Shown here piece after piece: positions 11,782-20,139 of a stretch of 64,000 nucleotides of DNA. The notes under the pieces were generated by a model. The model searched no databases and had not been told where the DNA came from. It was given only the letters and a program-made list of their open reading frames with translations. Position 1 is the stretch's first letter. Each line of letters opens with the position of its first letter. The DNA comes from Plenodomus lindquistii (Eukaryota; Ascomycota; Dothideomycetes; Pleosporales; Leptosphaeriaceae): positions 186,001-250,000 of the forward strand of contig JANUWI010000001.1 in the NCBI GenBank assembly GCA_025504975.1, in the 5' to 3' direction. The translations under genes were made by a program, and so were the position numbers.

Positions 11782-11853
11782 TACGGGTGACGAGGAGCCT
11801 CATCTCGCTCAAAACCAAAATCGGAAAATCAAAATCCGAAAATCAAAATCGCC
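11782..11853 (+). repeat. Left terminal inverted repeat (72 bp)
   Basis: It begins TACGGGTGACGAGGAGCC and ends in an A-rich block with two copies of GAAAATCAAAATC before CGCC. It matches the reverse complement of 20068-20139 at all 72 positions as compared by eye. Confidence 0.95.
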
Positions 11854-12079
11854 GAAACCCGGAACACCAACAACAAGATGCCCACACTGGTTATTAAGAC
11901 AATGTAATAGTTACTGTAATAGTGTAAATGCACTTATATATGCTATTAGAGCTACGTATAGCTACTAGTCCCTAAACTCCAGTTTGTGGTGGTAGTAAAA
12001 ACCCCCCATCACGAGGGTGGGGAAAAACCTACCACCTGCAGTAATCACACCCGCTGTCCGCAACCATATCTAGAACCCC

Positions 12080-13660
12080 CTAACAAGACCTGTTCAGCGC
12101 TGGCCCGAACGTGTTCGCAAATGGTGCCAATATCTTTGTAACGCGCATTGCCAGCTCCATGTCCTTTTTTTGTATCGTGACCCTCTTTGCGTGGATTGCG
12201 CATAATTGGGTAGCTACATGTTAAGTTAGCCTATTACAATAACTATTACAACGCATTATTACTTACCCTCCATCATCGAGACTAGCATATCCTCTACAGC
12301 CTCTTGTAGAGCACCAAAAGCATCAGGCGAGAAGCGGTAGGTTTCACCCGCCTTACTACAGTCTTGGGTAATCTCCCTGACTAGTCGCATGAATGGGGTT
12401 TTGAGTATCAGCAATTCCGTAGATTTCTGATACCTCCGGATTTCGCGTAGTGCAACGGCTATTACATGTGTATTAGTCTAGGCTTATATAATTGTAGAGT
12501 GAGAACTTACTGCCTGACTTGTATCGGTAGGGCTTCTTTTCCTTATTTCCATTAGCGGACGCTTTGGGCTTTTTGGACTTTTTTGAAGAAGCAGCACGTC
12601 CACCACGTCCACCACCACGTCCACCACGTCCACCACCACGTCCACCACCACGTCCACCCCTAGTAGGAACAGCCCTATTTTTCCGGGTCTTTTTTGGCTC
12701 AGCTGGCGGACTTGGAGGGGGGTTTGGGGATGCAGGGCGAGATTCAGCATCCTCTGGGGGTGCAGGGCGAGATTCGTCATCCTCTGGGGGTGCAGGGCGA
12801 GATTCGCCATTAGCAGGGCCAGCAACTATTATCTGTTAGTTAAGGCTATTACACAGGCTATTACATGTCTTACCATCTTTACCACTAAGTAGCTTTGCAG
12901 CTTTTTGCCTTCTAGCTTGAGCTAGCTGTCGATTCCTCTGGTCCTCCTTGGCCTTCTTCTCTGCCCGTGTTTTTGCAGCAGCATCTTTCCTCTTTTGAGC
13001 CTTTTCCGCTGCCGCGTACGCTGGAGAATTCTTTGCCTGTATCTCTTGGCGGATTGTTCGTGGCACTGCCGGCTCCTGGGGGCTGGTTGGCGGCTCCTGG
13101 GGGCTAGTTGGCGGCTCCTGGGGCTGGGGGCTGGTTGGCGGCTGCAGCACTGGTTTGTGCACTTTTACCCTTGGCTGTGTCAAATTAGTAAACTATTACA
13201 GGTACTATTACAATAGATGTTATACTTACCACTCGTGTGGGTTTTTCCGTCTTGTCTAAGTCCATCTCGTCCCCCTCATCCTCCTCATCCTCCTCATCCC
13301 CCTCATCCTCATCCTCCTTCTCCTTCTCCTTCTCTTTCTCCATCTCTTCTTGTAGTTTCTCGGCTGCAGAGTCCAACTCATATTGCCCATCTTCCGTCGC
13401 ACCATCATCCGTCGCACCATCACCCGGAGCATTAATAGAAGCTTGGAGGAGTTGCTCAGAGAGAAGCTGAGTTTCTGGGCCAAGACTATCCTCCAGCGGA
13501 ACAGTCTCTGGAGACAGCAGTGGTGGTGGGTCCAAGTCCATGGTGTCAGGGTTATTTGGCGCTCCTAGGTGAGTCTATAATATATATTAGCAGGCTATTA
13601 CTGAAACTATTACAGACGTACTCCTACCTCCTGGTTGACCTCTTGGGCGCTAGGCTCCAT
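12080..13660 (-). CDS. Transposon-encoded histone H3-fold protein with long tail
   Basis: Six exons read on the minus strand: 13660-13628, 13574-13230, 13174-12874, 12825-12511, 12458-12267 and 12213-12080, giving 439 aa with every junction in frame. Residues 333-426 are a histone H3 core: KKPYRYKSG then TVALREIRRYQKSTELLI (alpha-N/alpha-1), TPFMRLVREITQD, an unusual loop 1 (CSKAGETYRF, three residues longer than canonical H3), FGALQEAVEDMLVSMME (alpha-2) and LCAIHAKRVTIQKKDMELA (loop 2/alpha-3). The N-terminal ~320 residues carry an acidic EDEDEGDEEDEE stretch, PTSPQ/PQEP repeats, a basic segment, three ESRPAPPED repeats and RGG repeats. H3 C110/H113/D123-type positions are kept; the tail lacks the canonical ARTKQTARKS start. 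Lengthened tail and loop resemble centromeric H3 variants, but the CENP-A Trp in loop 1 is absent. Role in the element is unknown. Confidence 0.92.
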
Positions 13661-13884
13661 GACCGTGGTAATGCGCTAGACTTGGGGTGGTTGCCAGAGC
13701 GCGCAGCTACTAGATACGGCGTGCAGCAGTCGGGAAAGTGGACAGGGCCAACAGAAGAGCGTAGGGGCAGCGTTACGGCAATAAGTAAGAAGAAAGAGTT
13801 GGGGTAGAGGAGGGATGGAGGAAAGGAGGCAGAAGTCATGTTACTATACGCCCAAAGTTTGGTGAAGGTGTAAGTGAAGGTGGT

Positions 13885-13937
13885 GCTGGGCACTGGCGGT
13901 GAACGTGAGTTTGGGCACTGGCGGTCAAAGTGAAGGT
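13885..13937. repeat. Two-copy ~25 bp direct repeat
   Basis: GGGCACTGGCGGTGAACGTG and GGGCACTGGCGGTCAAAGTG lie back to back in the spacer between the H3-like gene and the divergent 399-aa gene. It may be a promoter element or simple slippage. Confidence 0.6.
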
Positions 13938-13991
13938 ACTCTGTGAATACATACCTGCGTAAGTAGAGAAGTAATGGTTAGTGTAATAGTC

Positions 13992-14042
13992 TATGAACCA
14001 TTTCTTAACCAGCTCGTCGAGTCGGTTAAGGAATGGTTCATA
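13992..14042. repeat. 51-nt imperfect palindrome
   Basis: Arms of 19 nt (TATGAACCATTTCTTAACC and GGTTAAGGAATGGTTCATA) pair at 18 of 19 positions around a 13-nt centre that holds CTCGTCGAG. It sits in the shared upstream region of the two divergent element genes, with TGTAATAG copies on both sides. It could be a dimeric protein-binding site or a hairpin. Confidence 0.8.
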
Positions 14043-14366
14043 GCAAAAACGTAGCCCTTTTATTAGAAGAGTTGAATATTGTGAACTTGGTTATTGATCA
14101 AGCAATAGAGCATAAAGTAATAGTCTGTGTAATAATCTGATGGCCATTTTGGAATTAAGATGCAAATTTGATCCAGAAATGGGTCTTTACTTGCGTGCGA
14201 CGCGTACCTTCACTTCAGCCACAGACTTGCTCACCGCCGCACTGCGTTTGCCTGTGACGTCACGTCAATCTGTTAGTACTGTAAAATCTTTTGACTTTTG
14301 AACTTTTGACTCTCTACAACCTACAACTTTCTCTATACTTTCACTTTTGCGCCGCGTATCGTAATT

Positions 14367-15774
14367 ATGGCGCCCGCAACGCCTGAACGCAAGAAGCGCA
14401 AGCTCAACCACGAGTATTCGAGTAACGCCAACACAGTCAAGAACATAGCACGCCGCGATTCTCTCCAGGGCTACCCACTTGCAGTGCACAAGGGCAAAGC
14501 TGCTTTCCAGACCGCCTACTCGCGCTTCTGGAAAGACAAGTTTAACCCGGCAGCGCAGCAACTCCTCAGTGAGTGTACTGAAGCAGACCGTCAGAGTGTA
14601 TGGGAAACCCTCCGTGCCCAGGCCAAGAACGCACTCGTCTGCAATCAGTAAGTCTTTCTTGTAATAGTACAAGTAATAGCTCTAACTTATAAATAGGTGG
14701 GAATCAAATAGTCACTGGGCCCAGAAAATCAGCCGTGACTACCCCTCTGAGCCTGTTCAACACCGCAACTCGTTCATAACCGCCCAGTCCACTATTTACC
14801 CTCTAGGCGACAAGTTTACGCCACCTACTGACGCCTTTATAACTATTACGTCGACTATTACACAACCGTTGCCCGAAATTGAAGTCCATGAGAAATTTGA
14901 GCAGCTTCAGATCGTGGAACCTAGCGCCGAGGACGACGAAATTGACCTTTTCTTACCGGATCTCACTGCCTTTGATCACGAAGACACGGTACAGACTACG
15001 TTAGCTTTGTCTACGTCGCATGTCTGGTTCAAGATACAAGTCTTCTGGGAGCGTGCGATCGTCTCAGTTGGTGAGAAGATGGAGTTCCTGCGAAAGCACT
15101 CGTACAATGCTTTTGTGCGACGTCTAAGCCAGAGGCAGCTTAAGGTATTATATTACCTATTACACTGGCTATTACAAGTACTTATCTATATACAGTTCAT
15201 GATCAACCGGCTTATTCCAGGGACGTGGGACATTGTCAAGAAGCAGGTAGCAGATCTGCGAGCCCACGACAAGGTAAGGCTATATTCCTATTTACAATAT
15301 CTTTATTTTACTTTTACCTAACTTGTATTTAGTCAACTCTTCTTCGTTTGGCATATGAGCATTCACCGGTCCCAGGCAAAAAGCTACAGCGCTCTGTTTC
15401 TCTAGAGGCCCACTCTGAGTTACCTGTAATGCCCTTCTGGTGTCTTTTCAACAAGCCAGAGCGTATTATCATGGCAGCGTTCTTCAAATGCCAGATGGGG
15501 GGCAAGTACACGGCATCCAAGATTCCACTTGCTGTTGATGGACACCCAGCACCTCTCCCTCATCCATATAGCAACTGCACCATCTCAGATCCCCGGTAAG
15601 CTCTAATTAGTACTATTACATGACTATTACTTACTATCTGCTAGCCAAGCCAAGATGTTCCCACTGGAGAGGTTTGATGCTATGTCTGGCTCAGAATTTA
15701 TTCATGCCATTGTTAGCCACACCCGTAACCCTCCAAGCGAAGAAAAGATAGGTATGTTTATGGATGGGGTGTAG
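14367..15774 (+). CDS. Unknown element-encoded protein (399 aa)
   Basis: Five exons: 14367-14647, 14697-15144, 15196-15273, 15333-15595 and 15645-15774. Introns are 49-59 nt with canonical ends, and most contain the CTATTACA/TGTAATAG motif. The N-terminus MAPATPERKKRKLNHEY has a basic nuclear-localisation-like cluster. Residues ~25-100 look helical with aromatic positions (AFQTAYSRFWKDKFNPAAQQ, WETLRAQAKNALVCNQWES). A middle acidic segment (EDDEIDLFLPDL) precedes an aromatic/basic helical region (VWFKIQVFWERAIVSVGEK, FVRRLSQRQLK). I recognise no domain. It is transcribed divergently from the H3-like gene across ~0.7 kb, so the two may be co-regulated. The 3' end is less certain: GGTATG at 15751 could be another donor rather than the last codons before TAG. 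Confidence 0.75.
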
Positions 15775-16126
15775 TGAAGCTGCAAGGGGCTAGGGGCTTA
15801 GAAGGCATACTTTGGGGTAATGCGGTCTGCAGTTGTGTATGTAGGCATCTACTATTCGTGCACAATAGGGCCTATAGCATAGAGCGTCTAGGGTTGCATG
15901 GACTATTACAATGACTATTACAGTATATCTAAACTGTTTTGTGTATACAATATTCAGAAAGAATTCTAAATGCTTATGTAATAAACACTTTAGTGTCTGT
16001 GCGCTAAGTAAAACTCGAAAAACCTTACACCTATGCAAAGAGACGCTTTATACGCTACAATATACATATTAATGCGATTCTACACCTAGACTTTAGTTAT
16101 ATATATTACAGACACTACTTCCTAGC

Positions 16127-16680
16127 ATGCTATCGTCCTTTTCTACGTCGCCTCCACCTACCACGCATACACCAAGAACGCGGAAATCAACGAATAAATA
16201 CACGCAGAAGAACAATCGGTACAGGGACAGACTTCTAGCATTAGAGGGGCACAAGCTAGCTATTGCAAGAGCACGATCTGCGAATAATACCTACATTAGT
16301 AGGGCAAAGACTGCTCTTCTGTTGCGTAAAAAGGCAGAGCTAGAAAACTTAAGTGAAGCCAACCAGAGTCTTGCGCATAAAGAAATCACACGTGTAAGCC
16401 GGCAGCACTCTATACTATCTATGTAATCTATCACTATATACATGTATTATGCTTAAAACTTACACTTTACAGGCTGCACTTGGGAATTCACTGGACCCAG
16501 AAAGCACGAACCGTCGCACCCACAGGCCCGTGGCCTTCGTTGAATACTGTACTATTAAGAGAGGGTATTACAAGGAGGCAATACAACGCGTTTGATCCAG
16601 AGTCAAAACTAGGTGCTTCGCAAGACTGGGATGTGGATATATCAAGGTTTAAAGATATGGAATTCAAAACACTACAATAA
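16127..16680 (+). CDS. Unknown element-encoded basic protein (167 aa)
   Basis: Two exons, 16127-16422 and 16473-16680. The 50-nt intron joins TCT AT|G and carries the frame into LHLGIHWTQKARTVAPTGPW. The N-terminus is Ser/Thr/Pro-rich, then strongly basic and probably helical (KNNRYRDRLLALEGHKLAIA, RAKTALLLRKKAELENL), suggesting nucleic-acid binding or a coiled coil. The C-terminus is mixed (GASQDWDVDISRFKDMEFKT). No domain recognised. It lies just downstream of the 399-aa gene in the same direction; the two could be alternative parts of one transcript, but each has its own ATG and stop and a motif doublet lies between them. It converges with the zinc-ribbon gene, with a 23-nt gap that contains another doublet. 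Confidence 0.6.
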
Positions 16681-16703
16681 AAAGACTATTACATCGACTA
16701 TTA

Positions 16704-17999
16704 CTATTTTTTGCGTGGTTGGACGTCTTCAACCCCACCTGCCCTCCGGGGGTAGCGCAAGCTATAGGATGGGAGCGCATCCTTGACCGGCGATAGGTCG
16801 TCCAGACCATCACTCGCTATATTGGTTAGGTCCAGTGTCTCGATGTCATCCCAGTCGTCAAGGTCGTCGTGTAACTCGCGTGGAATTGGGGCTTGTGGTG
16901 TAGTGACATCCAGTGGTGATTCTGATCGTGCAATCTGTGATCTACCACGCTTCCGAGAAGGTGTTCGAGTGCGTGATGCAAGAGTGGTAGATGAACCAGC
17001 CAACGGTCCACTAGCAGACGCCTTAGTTGACTTCTCAGCAGTTTTAGGCGTTATAGACGACGGCTTTTCCTTCTTAATTACGAAATCCAGTGGCTCTACT
17101 TTAATCTTCTTCCCTGTTGCCCTTTTCACTGGGCTTTTGCTAGGACTCTTTACTCGTTTTGTTACTGGAGTTGGCGTCAACAGCGGCTCATCGTTGTTCT
17201 CCTCCTGATACTCATTAAAGCACACAACAAACTTCCGGGTAGTCCCTGTCTCTTTCCACGGAACCTTCTCAAGCAAGTCTTGCATTGTTGTAAGAGTATG
17301 TGCGCTCCTGGGGAAAAGCTGTGGTAAGGTACCCATCTTGATCGCGTACGTTCGTTCGTATCCAGCAACACTGCGTAGTCGGATCGGTTCGATTTCGTTA
17401 ACGATGAATCGGTCTACAAAGTCGTCTAGATTCTCGAATTTGGCACTGCCAGGGACAATAATACCAACATCCCCACCTACAACGCAAGTTAGGACTATTA
17501 CAACAGCTATTACAAGGGGACACCTACCACTGATATTATGGTACCGATCAAATGTGTTATTGATCCAGATAACGTGAACAAAGCTCACATCAAAAGCAAT
17601 CTTTGTCGCAACTGTTCTTGCCCGGTCGGCTTTTACAGCACTCCGAATTTGTCCAGACGGACGACCGTCAATAGACTCGGTTCGTTTCAACGCTGCCATG
17701 TTTTTATATTGCGCCCGAGTAGCTGCATCTTTGAGAGGCGCTAGCGCGTCCTCACTACGGCCTGGTTGTAGCTGGGATACCGTTGTAATAATTGACCGGT
17801 TCGATGAAGGTTTTGGTACAGGCTGAGAAGGCTGGTCTTCCCCATCAAGTTCGATAGTAGGGGGGACACTACCAGGCTGCGTACCAGTGTTCATAGCGCC
17901 ACAGAAGGGACAAAACCACCCAATCATAATGTTGATTTGATCGTGTAGGACGCCTTTCTTCGAACAGAAGGGTCCCCATGGTGGTGGTAGTGAAGCCAT
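16704..17999 (-). CDS. Element-encoded zinc-ribbon-like charged protein
   Basis: A 431-codon frame starts MASLPPPWGPFCSKKG. A 51-nt segment (17527-17477) has GTAGGT..TTGTAG ends and two TGTAATAG copies, so I treat it as an in-frame intron; removal gives 414 aa (exons 17999-17528 and 17476-16704). The N-terminus has a possible half zinc ribbon (CPFCGAMNTG, with an earlier Cys in PFCSKKG). A mid-region (ICVDxxF-like: FENLDDFVDRFIVNEIEPI, then LPQLFPRSAHTLTTMQDLL) is globular. The C-terminal ~170 residues are charged, with lysine clusters (KRATGKKIKVEPLDFVIKKE) that include IKVEP, a SUMO-site-like psi-K-x-E, and an acidic stretch. Function unknown; a DNA- or chromatin-binding accessory factor for the element is only an inference from composition. 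Confidence 0.7.
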   Translation of the reverse strand: MASLPPPWGPFCSKKGVLHDQINIMIGWFCPFCGAMNTGTQPGSVPPTIELDGEDQPSQPVPKPSSNRSIITTVSQLQPGRSEDALAPLKDAATRAQYKNMAALKRTESIDGRPSGQIRSAVKADRARTVATKIAFDVSFVHVIWINNTFDRYHNISGRCPLVIAVVIVLTCVVGGDVGIIVPGSAKFENLDDFVDRFIVNEIEPIRLRSVAGYERTYAIKMGTLPQLFPRSAHTLTTMQDLLEKVPWKETGTTRKFVVCFNEYQEENNDEPLLTPTPVTKRVKSPSKSPVKRATGKKIKVEPLDFVIKKEKPSSITPKTAEKSTKASASGPLAGSSTTLASRTRTPSRKRGRSQIARSESPLDVTTPQAPIPRELHDDLDDWDDIETLDLTNIASDGLDDLSPVKDALPSYSLRYPRRAGGVEDVQPRKK

Positions 18000-18113
18000 A
18001 GTAAGAGAAAATGATAAAGAGAGAAAGAAACTATAACAATAGGATTGTGAATCAGACTTTATAGCCTTTGTGGCCGCTAGAGAAAGATTGACTTTAGGCT
18101 TTACTATATCGAG

Positions 18114-18182
18114 GACTATTAGCGACTATTACAAAGACTATTACAAAGACTATTACAAAGACTATTACAAAGACTATTACAT
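18114..18182. repeat. Tandem array of GACTATTACAAA
   Basis: Five consecutive 12-nt units (the last ending ATA) plus a degenerate first copy abut the integrase stop codon (18186-18184) and lie upstream of the zinc-ribbon gene start. This is the densest cluster of the element-wide motif and has exact 12-nt periodicity. Confidence 0.95.
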
Positions 18183-18183
18183 A

Positions 18184-19830
18184 CTAAGTACCTACAGCCC
18201 CACCTACAACCTGGCCCCATGACTGAAGGGCCTGCTCTTCTGTTATACCTTGGTCTACAACTTCATCATTGGCAAAGTCGTACCCCCCATTATTGTCTGG
18301 CGGAGCAAAATTCCACCCACCAGTTGGATGCGCTAACAGCCCTAACGCTGGCCTTGCGCTCGACGCCTGGTATTCTTTAATCCGACGGCGCAGCTCTAAG
18401 TACACGTCTTTATACGGAGCCACGCGCTCTGCAGCTGACTTCATAACACTAGTATGTGGATCAAATGCCATATCCTTCAACTGCCTATCACACCATAACT
18501 GCGTCTCAGGTGGCAATACCGCATGCATATCCCAGACAGGTGTTTCTGCCTTAAGATTCCTAAGCTCCTCTTGGTTTACAGGCTGCTTGAAATCGCGGGT
18601 GCCGTCTGGGGGGCACATGAACAACATGCTTGGTTTGCCAACCACGATATTTGGTCGATTCTTTTGTTTCCGTATGCGATGCGAGTTGTGCGTCTCTATA
18701 TACGCGCGGATCTCCCGACGAAGGATTGGAATATAGATGGCTCCAACAGCAATGGTATCAGCTAGTCGGTTTTTGGAGTATAAATTTTGGGTCTGCATGT
18801 TGCGGAAGTAATCCTGTAATAGTCAGTGTAATGGTCTTATATGCTTGTGTCGTGCCTAACCTACCCTCCAGCGAAAAAGAAGGCCTTTAGATAGCTGCTG
18901 CCACCATGCCTCAATCCTCTGATTAGACGTGCTAGTGCCATGCATGTAGCACTGCTCCCAGGTAATATCTGGGTCATTTGCCTTCGAGAGCATGAAGTGG
19001 GCATATGATATCTGCCCTGTCTCAACACCACAGTCTGACCGTATAAACTGCGGTGTAAACCCAGATTCCTCAACAGTGTACAGGTATTGGTGGAGTACAC
19101 TTAATGATGTGCCAGCTGTGATACCTACATACGCCCATATAACATAGCGCGAGTACGCATCAATGCAGGCATAGATCTCAATACCATAAGGCTTAATCTT
19201 CTCGTGCCCATCGATAGACCAACACCAGTTGGGTCCGTTGACAATATACTCGCCGCGGCGTCGTTGGTGATCGTTAAGCCTCCGCTGTACTGCTTCTGGA
19301 TTAATAGCTGCGTATTCCTTAAACAACAAATCCCGTGTAAAAAACATCCCTCTCTGTCGAAAATGCAGCTGCAGCATCCGCTTCCCATATCCATCAATAA
19401 TTCCCTCTAGCAACTGCTCTTCAATTGCCTCCCGTGCAGTAACAACAGCTGCCTGCCGAACCTCCTCATTTCTTATACTTCTTTTCAGCCCCATCTCATA
19501 TCTTAGTCGAGCTAAAGCCTCCCGGCTGATTGGTGTACCCTCTTTTTCAAGCAATCTACGGATCTCGCTGTCTTCAAGGCCTAACGAATAGAACAAGAAA
19601 AAAACCCGGTTCTTTAGTTGCTGTTTCAGCTCTTCAGACATTAGACGCTTTACGCCCCATGCCGCATACTTCCTCCTAAGTGTTGCGACACTACACCTCA
19701 CACCATACTCTTCCCATAGCCACTCACACAGATCTTTATTCTTTACTCCATCCTGTATGAGCCCAACAATCTCAAGTTCATACTGAGATAGATCTATGCT
19801 TTTGCGTCCTCCAGCCCCGTGGTTTGGCAT
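18184..19830 (-). CDS. Integrase/transposase with DDE (rve-type) core
   Basis: Two exons, 19830-18865 and 18813-18184, joined in phase 0 (LLFRWR|DYFRNMQ), giving 531 aa. N-terminal helix-turn-helix-like segments occupy residues ~15-115 (LSQYELEIVGLIQDGVKNKD; SREALARLRYEMGLKRSIR). The catalytic core has Asp207 in WCWSIDGHEKIKPYGIEIYA, Asp266 in QFIRSDCGVETG and Glu307 in TSNQRIEAWW. The C-terminal domain carries the THNSHRIRKQKNRP pattern seen after the core in fungal integrase-core transposases. It should bind the TIRs and catalyse strand transfer in the nucleus. The ATG at 19830 is preferred: upstream in-frame codons merely translate TGTAATAG repeats (TITRTITRTIT). The intron's 3' splice site is itself part of a CTATTACAG copy. 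Confidence 0.92.
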
Positions 19831-20067
19831 AATTGTAATAGTCCTTGTAATAGTCCTTGTAATAGTCAATAAAACACGTTGCAGCTTGGTGATGCAAAAT
19901 CGCTGTGCGGGGCAAGACAAATTGATTCTTAAGCGAAATCACGTGGTGCTGTAGCTTCTTACCTATTTGCAATTAAATATTATAATAGAGGTTTATTCTA
20001 TTATTAATAATAAATACTGTATATACATAGCGTTGTGTTGTGTCACTTATTGCTGTTGTTAAGTTAT

Positions 20068-20139
20068 GGCGATTTTGATTTTCGGATTTTGATTTTCCGA
20101 TTTTGGTTTTGAGCGAGATGAGGCTCCTCGTCACCCGTA
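20068..20139 (-). repeat. Right terminal inverted repeat (72 bp)
   Basis: Exact reverse complement of 11782-11853, ending CGTCACCCGTA at the host junction. Confidence 0.95.

Larger units (their letters stand above)
11860..19900. repeat. Dispersed CTATTACA / TGTAATAG doublets
   Basis: The 8-mer CTATTACA (often preceded by A or G), or its complement TGTAATAG, recurs roughly 35-40 times, mostly as pairs spaced ~12-13 nt. Examples by start: 12231/12243, 12845/12858, 13192/13205, 13594/13606, 15153/15166, 15612/15623, 15902/15914, 16685/16697, 17494/17507, and in the opposite sense near 11905, 13982, 14112, 14660, 18815 and 19835-19870. They fall in introns, promoters and gene-gene spacers. A few match coding DNA (14842-14861, 16566). 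Flanking host DNA does not show the pattern. Confidence 0.85.
11782..20139. mobile_element. 8.36 kb TIR DNA transposon with integrase and histone H3-like gene
   Basis: The limits are set by perfect 72 bp inverted repeats flanked by GACGGG. Inside lie an integrase (18184-19830, -), an H3-fold protein (12080-13660, -), and unknown proteins at 14367-15774 (+), 16127-16680 (+) and 16704-17999 (-). A doublet motif CTATTACA recurs throughout the non-coding parts. The DDE core is of the retroviral/Ginger-like integrase type (D207, D266, E307 of the integrase). A 6-bp duplication with an rve-like integrase recalls Polinton/Maverick elements, but no DNA polymerase B, packaging ATPase or capsid gene is seen, so I do not place it in a named superfamily. 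TIR identity and open genes point to a recent insertion. The whole cassette sits between an SDR gene and a non-coding region. Confidence 0.93.

Noticed and set aside
12564..12839. Plus-strand Pro/Arg-rich open frame over the histone tail
   Set aside because: It is the complement of the RGG/ESRPAPPED coding repeats; the minus-strand frame joins seamlessly to the H3 fold.
12000..18200. Element repeats as a CRISPR-like array
   Set aside because: The repeat unit is only 8 nt, occurs in both orientations, is dispersed in introns, and the genome is eukaryotic.
18856..19920. Integrase start 30 codons upstream, reading TITRTITRTIT
   Set aside because: Those codons translate the TGTAATAG repeat; the helix-turn-helix region starts after the ATG at 19830.
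11782..20139. Polinton/Maverick identity for the element
   Set aside because: The 6-bp duplication and rve integrase fit, but no DNA polymerase B, FtsK-like ATPase, protease or capsid gene is present and the size is about half.
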